NCBI GenBank assembly: GCA_963576785.1
Contig: OY756146.1
Coordinates: forward strand, 248,001-312,000
Direction of reading: 5' to 3'
DNA length: 64,000 bases
Origin: Chlorophyllum brunneum
Lineage: Eukaryota; Basidiomycota; Agaricomycetes; Agaricales; Agaricaceae
The translations under genes and the position numbers were made by a program. Under the pieces are notes generated by a model. That model made no database searches, was not told where the DNA came from, and saw only the letters and a program-made list of their open reading frames with translations. The first letter of the stretch is position 1. Each line of letters starts with the position of its first letter. This document shows positions 44,687 to 55,803 of this stretch, one piece after another.

Positions 44687-45931
44687 ATGAGCAGCAGTAG
44701 CTCATCGAGAACACCGAGAAGACACAGAGCTCCGAGACCAACAGACATCCAGGGTTCACCCGTAGTGACAGGATCCAAACGATCAACAGAACCAGAAATC
44801 CCTGAAGGCCTTAAACGGCAGAAATCTGAACACAGCATAGATGAGAATACAGCTCTATTCGAAACCGAATTCAACATAGAAGTTGCCGAAACCACATCCG
44901 ATATAGATATTGCTGAGACCTACGAGAACGAATCCGAACACAGCACAGACAAGGAATTAGCCCCATCTGAAGAAGAAATCGACACAGAAGTCGCCGACAC
45001 CACAGCTGATATAGAAATCGCCAAGACCCACAGAAACGAACACAGCGAACCGGAAACAGAACCAGAGATGACAGAAGAAATCAACGTCCCAAAGAACCTA
45101 GCCCCAGAGCCAGGATATTTCAATGGAGATCGAACCAGATTCGATGATTGGTGGAGAGCAATATCCTTATGGTTAATGTTCAATAAGATAGAAGAAGACA
45201 AACAGAAGATAGTAGCAATTTTGGCGAGAATGAAAGGAGGACTAGCAGGCCCATATGCCAACACACAGCTACAAGCCATCCAGAACAAGAAAACACCAGG
45301 CTGGGATGACTTTACAAAGGAAATAGAAGCCACATTTTCCTTGGGAAATAGGAAAGCCATAGTAGAAGGGGAAATCGAGACATTCAAACAAGGGAAGAAG
45401 AATACGGCAGATTTCTTAATCGAATTCAAGGCACTGAGGGCCCAGGCGGGGACAGATGACACCCACGCAATATTCCTCCTCAAACGCCACACCAGAGCAG
45501 ACATCATTCGAACCATAGTAGGCTACCTGACAACTTCCGTTCCAACAACATACACCAAATGGAAAATGACAATCCTCGCAGTAGGACAAGGGTATGAAGC
45601 AACAGACATCACCCGAGGAGATGTCAGAACCACCACCGGAGTTACCTATGGAGGTAGAGGACAACCCATGGAGATAGGAAGACAAAGGGCAGACACCAAT
45701 CAAAATGGAAAACCGAGGTGCTACAACTGCAACCTCTATGGGCATATCGCCAAATACTGCAGGAAGAAGATGAAAGTCACGTACACCAAGATAATGTGTT
45801 ACAATTGTGGCAAACAGGGCCACATCTCAAAAAACTGCCAGACACCCAAGAAAGCGCATATCAGAGAGATCAGCGAGGACGATGAACAAGAAATGGAGGA
45901 GAAAGAGGATTTTGTCGAAGGCTCCGAGTAG
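44687..45931 (+). CDS. Gypsy Gag with two CCHC zinc knuckles
   Basis: 414 residues from ATG 44687 (MSSSSSSRTPRRHR). The N-terminal 135 residues are acidic and repetitive. A retrotransposon Gag domain follows (about 140-290; FDDWWRAISLWLMF). Knuckles CYNCNLYGHIAKYC and CYNCGKQGHISKNC begin at residues 345 and 371. Gag builds the capsid and binds RNA. It ends with TAG 45929-45931; pol is in the -1 frame, so expression of pol would need frameshifting or reinitiation. Intact. Confidence 0.9.
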   Translation: MSSSSSSRTPRRHRAPRPTDIQGSPVVTGSKRSTEPEIPEGLKRQKSEHSIDENTALFETEFNIEVAETTSDIDIAETYENESEHSTDKELAPSEEEIDTEVADTTADIEIAKTHRNEHSEPETEPEMTEEINVPKNLAPEPGYFNGDRTRFDDWWRAISLWLMFNKIEEDKQKIVAILARMKGGLAGPYANTQLQAIQNKKTPGWDDFTKEIEATFSLGNRKAIVEGEIETFKQGKKNTADFLIEFKALRAQAGTDDTHAIFLLKRHTRADIIRTIVGYLTTSVPTTYTKWKMTILAVGQGYEATDITRGDVRTTTGVTYGGRGQPMEIGRQRADTNQNGKPRCYNCNLYGHIAKYCRKKMKVTYTKIMCYNCGKQGHISKNCQTPKKAHIREISEDDEQEMEEKEDFVEGSE

Positions 45932-48900
45932 GCGCAAACCTGTGAGCCAATAAACCTAGAGTTTCTGTTTTATCCCACAATAGACAATACGTAATTCCCC
46001 AGAAACGAAACTCTACACACAAACTTCTCCTCGACTCAACAATCCAAACAAGAAAAGGACGCAGACCAATTACAACCCTCGTAGACTCCGGATGCACCCA
46101 CACATGCATAGCACAGTAAACAATAGAAGAAGAACAGATCCCGACCAAACCCCTGGAAACTCCGATCAGAGTAATTAATGCCGACGGAACAGAAAATAAA
46201 AAAGGAGAAATAACGGACAAGGCACAACTGGTATTAAACAATGGCAACCACACGGAACAAATCGACGCTCTAGTAACACAATTGGAAAGCACAGACTTAT
46301 ATCTCGGACACGATTGGCTGGTCAAGCATAACCCGGAAATTGATTGGAACAATCACGTCATACGATTCACCAGATGCCCAGAAGATTGCAAAATATCACA
46401 TAGCGACATACGGTTCAACGAGAAAATATGGACAGTCAAGGAACATATTGAAGAGAAAAAAGCGGACCGGACGGATGATGAAGATCTACCACCATACCTC
46501 CGACGATACACCCACCTATTCAACAAAAAGAACTTCGATAAACTACCCAAGCACACGGTATGGGACCACGAGATAAACCTGTCTGAGGATGCACCCCCGG
46601 TACTACAGTCCAAGGTCTACCCAATGACAATAATGGAAAAACAGGAACTACAGAAGTTCCTTGACAAGAACCTTGCCTCAGGACGAATCAGACCATCACA
46701 ATCTCCCTATGCCACCCCATGCTTCTTTATACCAAAGAAGGATGGAACAAAACACCTGGTACAGGATTACAAAAAGCTGAATGAACACACCATCAAAGAT
46801 AAAACGCCACTGCCACTCATAGGCGAAGTTCTAGATCGACTAAAGGATGCGAAAGTGTTCAACAAGCTCGATATCATTTGGGGATATAACAACGTCAGAA
46901 TCCAAAAAGAAGATGAATGGAAGGCAGCGTTTGTAACAAACAGCGGATTATTCGAACCTACGGTCATGTTCTTCGGGATGAGCAATTCACCGGCAACCTT
47001 TCAAAGGATGATGAACATGGTATTTCGAGAGATGTTACATAAAGGAACGCTCGTCAACTACATGGACGATTTTGTTATTCCAGGAACCACTCAGGAAGAA
47101 CTCAAAGAAAGAACAATGCAGTTCTTGGATATTGCAGCCAAGCACCAGCTTTACTTCAAACGGTCAAAATGTGTGTTTGACGCGAAGGAAATACCCATAC
47201 TAGGCTTTATAGTGGGACAAGGCAGCATTAAAATGGAGGAAGAGAAGGTGAAAGCAGTAAAAGATTGGCCAACACCCAAATCCGTGAAAGACATCGAAAA
47301 ATTCCTGGGTTTCACAAACTTCTACTGACAGTTCATACAAGACTTCAGTAACATAGCAACACCCCTACATGAGCTGAAGAAGAAAGATGCGCAATGGTCA
47401 TGGTCAGAACGACAACAACAGGCATTCGAGAAGATCAAGGAGAAAATCATGAACGAACCAGTACTAGCAATGCCCCAAGACAAAGGACAATACAGGGTAG
47501 AAGTGGATGCATCAGGATACGGAGTAGGAGCAGTATTATCACAAAACCAGAATGACCAGTGGCACCCAATCGCCTTTCACTCAAGAACAATGACACTGGC
47601 AGAACGAAACTACCAAATCTATGACAAAGAACTACTAGCAATCCGAGAAGCGATCAAAACGTGGAGACAATACCTACTCGATGCCGATAAACCATTCGAG
47701 ATATGGACGGACCACAAGAACTTAGAATACTTCAGGAAACTGCAACAACTCACAGGACGACAGGCAAGATGGCAACTGGAACTACAGGAATATCACTACA
47801 TGCTAAAACACATACCCGGAAAAACAAACACGAAGGCAGACGTGCTATCAAGACTAACAAAAACGGACACAGCCAGAAACAACACAAATATCACGCTATT
47901 ACCTGATCACTTATTCGATAACACTACCACCGAGATCAGACAAATCTGGGAAGTATCGGGAGAAGAAGACCTAAAACACCGATTACGAAAGGAGCAAAGA
48001 AGGGAAACACAGTGGTTAAGAGAAAAGGAGAAACGACCAGAGGAGATATGGGAAACTGATGGATTACCCATCTTCGAAAGAAGAATATACGTACCACCAA
48101 ACACTGAGTTACGCCAAGAAATACTCCAACAACACCACGACAGAACGGACGTAGGACACCCGGGACAACACAGAATGATCGAACTCCTCAAAAGGACATA
48201 TTGGTGGCCACAAATGCGCAATGATGTTAAACAATACATCAAGGGATGTGACACATGTCAGCGAAACAAAATACTCCGAACACGACCTACCACACACCTC
48301 CATCTGCTACCAATACCCACCGGACCATGGGAGGAGATATCAATTGACATGATAGGACCACTGCCAGGATACGACGCGATACTTGTCATCGTTGATCGTT
48401 TCAGCAAAATGATCAGACTACGGGCAGTCAACACCACCCTATCATCCGAGGAGTTAGGAGATATATATCGGGACGACATATGGAGACAACATGGGATACC
48501 ACGAAGGATTATCAGTGACAGAGGTCCACAATTCGCATCAAAATTCATGGCGGAACTTTGCAGAGCAACCGGCACCCAACGAAACCTATCCACGGCATAC
48601 CATCCACAAACCGACGGTCAAACGGAGCGCATCAACCAAGAAGTCGAGGCCTACCTCAGGAATGTAATCAATCATGCACAGAACAACTGGAAGAAATGGC
48701 TCAGCACGGCAGAATTCCAGTATAACGATAAAACACATAGTGCCACAGGACATTCGCCGTTTCAGATAGTATACGGACGATACCCATGGAAAGGAGACAT
48801 CTCGAATGAGATCAAGGCTCCAGCAATCACGGAAAGAATACAAGAACTACAGGACATACGCCAAGAAACGATCAAGATGCTCCAACAAAACCAGGTACAG

Positions 48901-49404
48901 ATGGAGAAGCGAAACAGCACAAAGCCAGAACACAAATACTGAACAGGAGACCAAATTTGGCTTGAAGCAGATAATATTAGGACAACAAGACCAACAAAGA
49001 AACTAGATCACAAGAGATACGGACCGTTCCGAGTAAAAGAAAAAATAGGAGAAACAAGCTACCGCCTGGAGCTACCTGAAACATGGGCGATACACAATGT
49101 ATTCAACAGCAGACTACTCTCCCCCTATCACAACCCCGAGTATGACAGCCAGCGCACTCCGCCACCACCGATCCCCGAGATAGTTAATAATGAAGAACAC
49201 TACGAAGTAGATGAAGTCCGAGGACACCGCACAAAAGGGAAACGAAAACAGTACCTAGTACACTGGAAAGGATATACGTCCGAGGAAGATACATGGGAAG
49301 ACGAAACAAACTTAGACAACGCCAAGGAAGCGGTACAAGAATTCATAAGCAAGATTTCGAGGACAAAACCTATAAAAAGGGGAGGTAAAAAGCAGCAATT
49401 ATGA
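45932..49404 (+). pseudogene. Gypsy pol copy 1: protease, RT, RNase H, integrase, chromodomain
   Basis: Protease LVDSGCTHTC (46078-46107), RT with YMDD (47059-47070), RNase H (DASGYGVGAVLSQ), integrase zinc region (YWWPQMRND.. CDTCQRNK), core motifs DMIGPLP, ISDRGPQFASKF and HPQTDGQTERINQE, then a chromodomain (YLVHWKGYTSEEDTWED, near 49260). One frame throughout, broken by TGA 45943, TAA 46117, TGA 47326 and TGA 48940. At 47326 a C-to-T change in CGA would explain the stop. The stop TGA at 49402 overlaps an ATG (ATGA). Chromodomains steer integration to heterochromatin, known from other chromoviruses. Confidence 0.9.
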
Positions 49405-49592
49405 ACAGCAAACCTCGCATTTCAAGTAACCACTACACTCATTGCATCACTCGTGGTATTCACTTCACACTTGATTTCGCCAATTATCTTTACAACACAC
49501 CATGCCCGCCGAACGCCAACTCACCCCATACCCCTACCTCAAAGAATTCGAAGAACTCGTCCCAGAAAGGACCAACCACGAAGAACTCGTAG
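49401..49592 (+). CDS. Possible 63-codon ORF overlapping the pol stop
   Basis: ATG 49401 overlaps the pol stop as ATGA. The same arrangement is kept at 54451 in copy 2, and both ORFs have 63 codons. The sequence is Asn/Ser/Pro-rich and has no known motif. It may only serve to carry ribosomes toward the extra ORF, or it may be chance. Confidence 0.3.
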   Translation: MNSKPRISSNHYTHCITRGIHFTLDFANYLYNTPCPPNANSPHTPTSKNSKNSSQKGPTTKNS

Positions 49593-50338
49593 AAGGAGAA
49601 ACCCTAGTCGACACCATAATACTACTGGGCGCAGCAGTGAAAGCAACCCAAGAAGGCACCTCGAAAATTATGGACACATTATCCGAAGCCACTCCGAGGC
49701 TCAATCAGTTCATCATCGACGAAGGAAGGAGAGACCAACTAGAGAGGCACTTGTACGAAATTAACGATGACTTACAACTCCTCGTTATCTCCAACATACG
49801 AGCTCGGATGCACAGTATCCTCGTAGCCCTAGCCGAACGACGCAACACGTACGAGTCAAGAAGCACAGACAACCTATCCCACCACATAGTTAACAGACTA
49901 CTCGTTAGTAACGACCCGTTCCCCATCCAACATCACATCTGCCACACATGCGAACAAAAGACTCAAGGACGAACTGCCGCCGATCAGCTACTCCACCCCG
50001 ACATCGAAGAGGAAGTCGCTCATCTCCAGACCATACTCACCATGGTAGTACCCCCCATCACACCCATGATCTTTCACCCGCCGACAGGATATAATACGTT
50101 GAAATCAGAAGGTGAAAAGGACAACGACTACTGGAAGGACATCGTGCACAAACTGCTAAGCAATCACACTAACGACAACACTACGTACAACAACCACACC
50201 CACTTCCTGTTCAAAGAAGGACCGCCACACGCACCCCTCTGGATTGGCTTACACCGCGTTGACAAAGCACCTCTCATCGGAGGAAACAAGAAAGACTTGG
50301 CCAGAGCTCTGGGAGCGGCCGTACCTATGAACGAGTAA
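49502..50338 (+). CDS. Extra ORF after the chromodomain, unknown function, copy 1
   Basis: 278 residues from ATG 49502 (MPAERQLTPYPYLKEFEEL) with A at -3. It begins 97 bases after the pol stop and ends about 108 bases before LTR 2, the position of env in retroviruses, but there is no signal peptide or membrane segment. Helical N-terminal half, one CxxC pair (CHTC), and a conserved C-terminal block (HAPLWIGL.. APLIGGNKKDLARALG). The copy at 54552 has the same length and about 20 replacements, while silent differences are far more numerous, which suggests selection on the protein. A diverged homologue lies at 50851. I do not recognise the family. Confidence 0.82.
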   Translation: MPAERQLTPYPYLKEFEELVPERTNHEELVEGETLVDTIILLGAAVKATQEGTSKIMDTLSEATPRLNQFIIDEGRRDQLERHLYEINDDLQLLVISNIRARMHSILVALAERRNTYESRSTDNLSHHIVNRLLVSNDPFPIQHHICHTCEQKTQGRTAADQLLHPDIEEEVAHLQTILTMVVPPITPMIFHPPTGYNTLKSEGEKDNDYWKDIVHKLLSNHTNDNTTYNNHTHFLFKEGPPHAPLWIGLHRVDKAPLIGGNKKDLARALGAAVPMNE

Positions 50339-50446
50339 ACACTCGTCGCGTTTTCTTACCCTCACCAAATTCCATGTGATCTATTTTACAAAAGGACCTT
50401 TACAGTAATACGCATCATGAGGACATGAAGCTTGAAAGGGAGGTAT

Positions 50447-50747
50447 TGTTACGAATTGTAGACCACTCATGTCTATCATGCGCCCATTACCTCGTGTACT
50501 CTCACACTCGTTTCACCTCCTGTATCACCCCGAGAGGCTATGCCGTTTACCTGACTCCCTCTATTCATCTCCTATGACTCCGATACTCGACTCCCTTATT
50601 ATTAGCCTTTACCACTAGTATATAAAGTGTAGTAATACTTGATGTATTCCTTACACTTTACCAATCGTATCATCCCTTCTTCCTTTCTCTACTTCCTTTC
50701 CTTTACCCAAAGGCTTGCAACCTGAGTCAGAGACTAAGGTCGTAACA
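50447..50747 (+). repeat. Gypsy LTR 2 (internal)
   Basis: 301 bp, preceded by a polypurine tract (GAAAGGGAGG). Differs from LTR 1 and LTR 3 at about 10% of sites but keeps the identical TATA box and self-primer segment. Followed by AGGAC, not by a primer site, so it is the 3' LTR of an element. Confidence 0.92.
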
Positions 50748-50850
50748 AGGACTCACATACATCACACATGCCATCAACAACCTCCAAATCCAAGCCAAAG
50801 CCCTGAGCTGCATTCTACTTGTCACCACTATCAGAGCCCTCCCCGCCACC

Positions 50851-51500
50851 ATGTCAACCAGGAAACACAAACTTATGAAGGAGTTATTAGATAAAGCAGC
50901 CACCAACTTCAACATACTAGTGCACTCGGATGCAAAGAAATGCATCCAAAGTGCCTTAATTATGACAGGTGAAAGACTCAATCACCTCACCGACTCGAGC
51001 GACAATCCCACCTACAGACTTGCATGGAGACTAATGGATCTCGACTCATACATCCCCACTACCTTACCCGATAAGCCACCCTACCACAAAGACAATGAAC
51101 AGGACTGGTTAGACGAAGGAATGGAGGGAATCGACAAATCAGTCCCAGACCATCTAATGGAACCAGATATGCAAGATGAAGTAGACCACCTCCTTATTCA
51201 ACTGCCTGATATGGACCCACTACCCAAACCAACGATATTCAACCCACCCCCATCTTATCTCACACTCAAAGACAGAGGACAGTTCGAAGAAAACTACTGG
51301 GAAGAGATAATACACAACCTCATTGCAGCCGAAACAAATGATACAGCTACGTTCAAAGGATGCACCATAGCCCTTTTCAGAGGAGGCCAAGACCACGCCC
51401 CCTTTTGGATTGGATGCCGACACAAATCCGGAACCCCGATGATTGGTCCTACCCAACGTCAACTTGTCAACACCTTACACAAAGAACAAGACAACAAGTT
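50851..51500 (+). pseudogene. Diverged homologue of the gypsy extra ORF, truncated by a copia LTR
   Basis: ATG 50851 (MSTRKHKLMKELLDKAATNF). The C-terminal half matches the extra ORF: EVDHL, FNPPPSYLTLK, NYWEEIIHNL, a HAPFWIG block and PMIG. The frame runs into copia LTR sequence at about 51500. It shows that the extra ORF belongs to more than one related element family. No pol of its own is attached. Confidence 0.68.
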
Positions 51501-51677
51501 GTTGAAGTTCAGACATATTCTAGAAATAGACTATGAAGTCATTATGATAATAATAGACTGATCCATTACTTTCCAGTAACTTCACTTCCGTAGTAACTTC
51601 CTATGAGTTGCTCTGCATACGATAAGAGTCATAAGTACTTGATAGATTATTCTACATAGTACCAATGACTAGATACT
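51501..51677 (+). repeat. Copia LTR fragment (first about 178 bases)
   Basis: Begins TGTTGAAG and ends at GACTAGATACTA, where gypsy RT sequence takes over without transition. Confidence 0.9.
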
Positions 51678-54454
51678 ACGAACTACAGAAGTTCCTCGAC
51701 GAAAACCTCGCCTCAGGACAAATCAGACCATCACAATCCCCCTACACCACCCCATGTTTCTTTATACCAAAGAAGGATGGAACAAAACGCCTGGTACAAG
51801 ATTACAAAAAGCTGAATGAACACACCATCAAGGATAAAACGCCACTGCCACTCATAGGCGAAGTTCTAGATCGATTGAAGGACGCAAAGGTGTTTAACAA
51901 GCTCGATATCATTTGGGGATACAACAACGTCAGAATCAGGAAAGGAGATGAATGGAAGGTAGTGTTCATAACAAACAGTGGATTATTCGAACCTACAGTC
52001 ATGTTCTTCGGAATGAGCAATTCACCGGCAACCTTTCAGAGGATGATGAACACGATATTTTGGGAACTATTACATGAAGGAGCACTCGTCAACTACATGG
52101 ACGATTTCGTCATTCCAGGGACCACACAGGAAGAACTCGAGAAAAGAACAATACGGTTCTTAGACATTGCAGCCAAACACCAGCTCTACTTCAAGCGATC
52201 AAAATGTATGTTCGACGCGAAGGAAATACCCATACTGGGCTTTGTAGTAGGACAGGGCAGCGTTAAAATGGAGGAAGAGAAGGTGAAAGCAGTAAGGGAA
52301 TGGCCAACACCCAAATCTGTGAAAGACGTCGAGAAATTCCTGGGCTTTGCAAACTTCTACCAACGATTCATACAAGACTTCAGTAACATAGCAACACCAC
52401 TACACAAACTAAAGAAGAAGGATGTGCAATGGTCATGGTCAGAACGACAACAGCAAGTGTTTGAGAAAATCAAGGAGAAAATCACGAGCAAACCAGTACT
52501 AGCAATGCCCCAAGACAAAGGACAATATAGAGTGGAAGTGGACGCTTCAGGATATGGAGTAGGAGCGGTATTATCACAAGACCAGAATGACCAGTGGCAC
52601 CCAATCGCCTTCCACTCAAGAACAATGACACCGGCAGAACGAAACTACCAAATCTACGACAAAGAACTATTGGTAATCCGAGAAGCGATCAAAACTTGGA
52701 GACAATATCTACTCAATGCCGACAAACCATTCGAGATATGGACGGACCACAAGAACTTGGAATACTTCAGGAAACTGCAACAACTCACAGGACGACAGGC
52801 GAGATGGCAACTAGAGCTACAGGAATATCACTACACGTTAAAACACATACCCGGAAAAACAAACATGAAAGCAGATGTGCTATCAAGACTGGCAAAAACA
52901 GATACAACCAGAGACAACACAAATATCACGCTATTACCCGACCACTTATTCGATAACACTATCACCGAGATCAGACAAATTTGGGAAATATCGGGAGAAG
53001 AAGACCTGAAACACTGATTGCGAAAGGAGCAAAGAAGAGAAACACAATGGTTAAGAGAAAAGGAGAAACGACCAAAGGAGATATGGGAAAGAGACGGATT
53101 ACCTATCTTTGAAGGAAGAATATACGTACTGCCAAACACCGAGTTACGCCAAGAAATACTCCAACAACACCACAACAGAATGGACGTAGGACACCCGGGA
53201 CAACACAGAATGATTGAACTCCTCAAAAGGACATATTGGTGGCCACAAATGCGCAATGATGTTAAACGATACATCAAGGGATGCGACACATGTCAGCGAA
53301 ACAAAATACTCCGAACACGACCTACCACACACCTCCATCCGCTACCAATACCCACCGGACCATGGGAAGAGATATCAATCGATATGATAGGACCACTACC
53401 AACATCAGAAGGATATGATGCGATACTTGTCATCGTTGATCGTTTCAGCAAAATGATCAGACTATGCGCAGTCAACACCACCCTATCATCCGAGGAGTTA
53501 GGAGATATTTATCGAGACGACATATGGAGACAACATGGGATACCTCGTAGGATCATCAGCGATAGAGGTCCACAATTCGCATCAAAATTCATGGCAGAAC
53601 TCTGCAGAGCAACCGGCACCCAACGTAACCTATCCACAGCATACCATCCACAAACAGATGGTCAGACAGAGTGCATCAATCAGGAGGTTGAGGCATACCT
53701 CAGAAATGTAATCAACCATGTGCAGGACAACTGGAAGAAATGGCTCAGCAGCGCAGAATTCCAGTATAACAACAAAACACATAGTGCGACTGGACATTCA
53801 CCGTTCCAGATAGTATATGGACGACATCCATGGAAAGGAGATATCTCAAATGCAAATGAGATCAAGGCTCCTGCAATCACGGAATGAATACAGGAGCTAC
53901 AGGACATGCGACAAGAGACGATCAAAATGCTGCAACAAAACCAGGCGCAAATGGAGAAACGGAACAGCACAAAACCAGAACACGAGTACCAGCAAGGAGA
54001 CCAAGTTTGGCTTGAAGTGGACAACATTAGGACAACAAGACCAACGAAAAAACTTGATCACAGGAGATACGGACCATTCCGAGTAAAAGAGAAAATAGGC
54101 GAAACAAGCTACCGACTGGAGCTACCTGAAACATGGGCGATACACGACGTGTTCAACAGCAGACTCCTCTCCCCCTATCACAAACCCGAGTATGACAGCC
54201 AGCATACTCCGCCACCACCGACCCCCAAAATAATCAATGATGAGGAACACTACGAGGTAGATGAAGTCCGAGGACACTGCACAAAAGGCAAACGAAAACA
54301 GTACCTAGTACACTGGAAAGGATATACATCTGAAGAAGATACATGGGAAGACGAGACAAATTTAGACAATGCCAAGGAAGCGGTACAAGAATTTATGAGC
54401 AAGATTTCAAGGATGAAACCTATAAAAAGGGGAGGTAAAAAGCAGCAATTATGA
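51678..54454 (+). pseudogene. Gypsy pol copy 2 (RT onward), two nonsense codons
   Basis: Starts inside RT (ELQKFLDENLASGQIRPSQS) and is otherwise parallel to copy 1: YMDD region, RNase H, integrase with a TSE after PLP that copy 1 lacks, and chromodomain. Stops: TGA 53015 (copy 1 has CGA) and TGA 53885 (copy 1 has AGA). Gag, protease and the RT N-terminus are missing because of the copia LTR junction. Confidence 0.9.
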
Positions 54455-54551
54455 ACAACAAACCTCGCATTCCAAGCAACCACTACACTCAACACATCAC
54501 TCGCGGTATCCACTTCACCCTTGACTTCGCCAACTATCTGTACAACACACC

Positions 54552-55388
54552 ATGCCCGCCGAACGCCAACTTACCCCATACCCCTACCTCAAAGAATTTG
54601 ATGAACTTGTCCCAGAAAGAACCAGCCACGAGGAACTCGTAGAAGGAGAAACCCTAGTCAACACCATAATACTATTGGGCGCAGCAGTGAAAGCAACCCA
54701 AGAAGGCACCTCTAAAATAATGGACACCTTATCCGAGGCCACTCCAAGACTCAACCAGTTCATCATCAATGAAGGAAGGAGAGACCAATTGGAGAGACAC
54801 TTATACAAAATCAACGACGACTTGCAACTCCTCGTCATCTCTAATATACGAGCTCGGATGCACAGCATCCTCGTAGCCCTAGCCAAACGACTCAATACGT
54901 ACGAGTCAAGGAGTACCAACAATCTCTCCCACCATATCGTTAACCGACTACTTGTTAGTAACGACCCGTTCCCCATCCAACATCACATCTGTCATAAATG
55001 CGAACAAAGGACACAAGAAACAACAGCTGCCGACCAACTACTGCACCCTGACATTGAAGAGGAAGTAGCCCATCTCCAAACCATCCTCACCATGGTAGTA
55101 CCCCCCATCACACCCATGACCTTCCACCCACTGACAGGATATAACACTTTGAAATCAGAAGGCGAAAAGAACAATGACTACTGGAGAGGCATAGTGCACA
55201 AGCTCTTAAGCAATCACACCAATGACAACACCACGTATAACAATCACACCCACTTCCTGTTCAAAGAAGGACTGCCACACGCACCCCTCTGGATTGGCTT
55301 ACAACATGTCGACAAAGCACCTCTCATCGGAGGAAACAAGAAGGACTTGGCCAGAGCTCTGGGAGCAGCCGTACCTATGAACGAGTAA
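54552..55388 (+). CDS. Extra ORF after the chromodomain, copy 2
   Basis: 278 residues (MPAERQLTPYPYLKEFDEL), 97 bases after the pol stop, same spacing as copy 1 and about 109 bases before LTR 3. CHKC in place of CHTC, so the CxxC is kept. Comparing the first 420 bases by hand gives about 34 silent and 11 replacement differences from copy 1. No indels. Function unknown. Confidence 0.82.
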   Translation: MPAERQLTPYPYLKEFDELVPERTSHEELVEGETLVNTIILLGAAVKATQEGTSKIMDTLSEATPRLNQFIINEGRRDQLERHLYKINDDLQLLVISNIRARMHSILVALAKRLNTYESRSTNNLSHHIVNRLLVSNDPFPIQHHICHKCEQRTQETTAADQLLHPDIEEEVAHLQTILTMVVPPITPMTFHPLTGYNTLKSEGEKNNDYWRGIVHKLLSNHTNDNTTYNNHTHFLFKEGLPHAPLWIGLQHVDKAPLIGGNKKDLARALGAAVPMNE

Positions 55389-55497
55389 CATGCTCAACGT
55401 GCTCTTCTTACCTTCTCCCAATTTCGTATGCTTTATTTTACAAAGGACCTTTACAGTAATATGCATCATGAGGACATGAAGCTTGAAAGGGAGGTAT

Positions 55498-55798
55498 TGT
55501 TACGAACTAGAGGCCATTCATTCCTATCATGCGCCCGTTACCTCATGTACCCTCATACTTGTTTCGCCTCCTGTATCACCCCTAGAGGCTATGCCTCCTA
55601 CCTGACTCATTCTACTTGTCTCCTATGACTCCTTTACTCGACTCCCTTATTCTTAGCTCTTACCACTAGTATATAAAGTGTAGTAATACTTGATGTATTC
55701 CTTACACTTTACCAATCGTATCATCCCTTCTTCCTTTCTCTACTTCCTTCCCTTTATCCAAAGGCTTGCAACCTGAGTCAGAGACTAAGGTCGTAACA
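55498..55798 (+). repeat. Gypsy LTR 3 (outer 3')
   Basis: 301 bp, pairs with LTR 1 by sequence (5 differences) and by target duplication. Preceded by the polypurine tract GAAAGGGAGG. Confidence 0.93.
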
Positions 55799-55803
55799 TG
55801 CTG
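55799..55803. repeat. Target duplication of the gypsy block, right (TGCTG)
   Basis: Matches 44288-44292. Copia D sequence continues directly after it. Confidence 0.88.

Larger units (their letters stand above)
44293..55798 (+). mobile_element. Ty3/gypsy chromovirus block (three LTRs, two pol copies)
   Basis: Outer LTRs (44293-44593 and 55498-55798) differ at about 5 of 301 bases and are flanked by the 5-bp duplication TGCTG, so they mark one insertion into copia D. The inside is not a single element: a nearly complete gag-pol-extra ORF, a third LTR (about 10% different), a fragment of another gypsy family, a copia LTR fragment, and a second pol-extra ORF. The order RT, RNase H, integrase, chromodomain is that of chromoviruses. 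Confidence 0.92.

Noticed and set aside
49502..50338. Extra gypsy ORF as a retroviral-type envelope
   Set aside because: No signal peptide, no transmembrane segment and no furin-like site; only its position resembles env.
50740..50850. Possible second primer-binding site after LTR 2
   Set aside because: The sequence after LTR 2 (AGGACTCACATAC) shows no complementarity to the LTR start and no tRNA-like TGG; LTR 2 is a 3' LTR.
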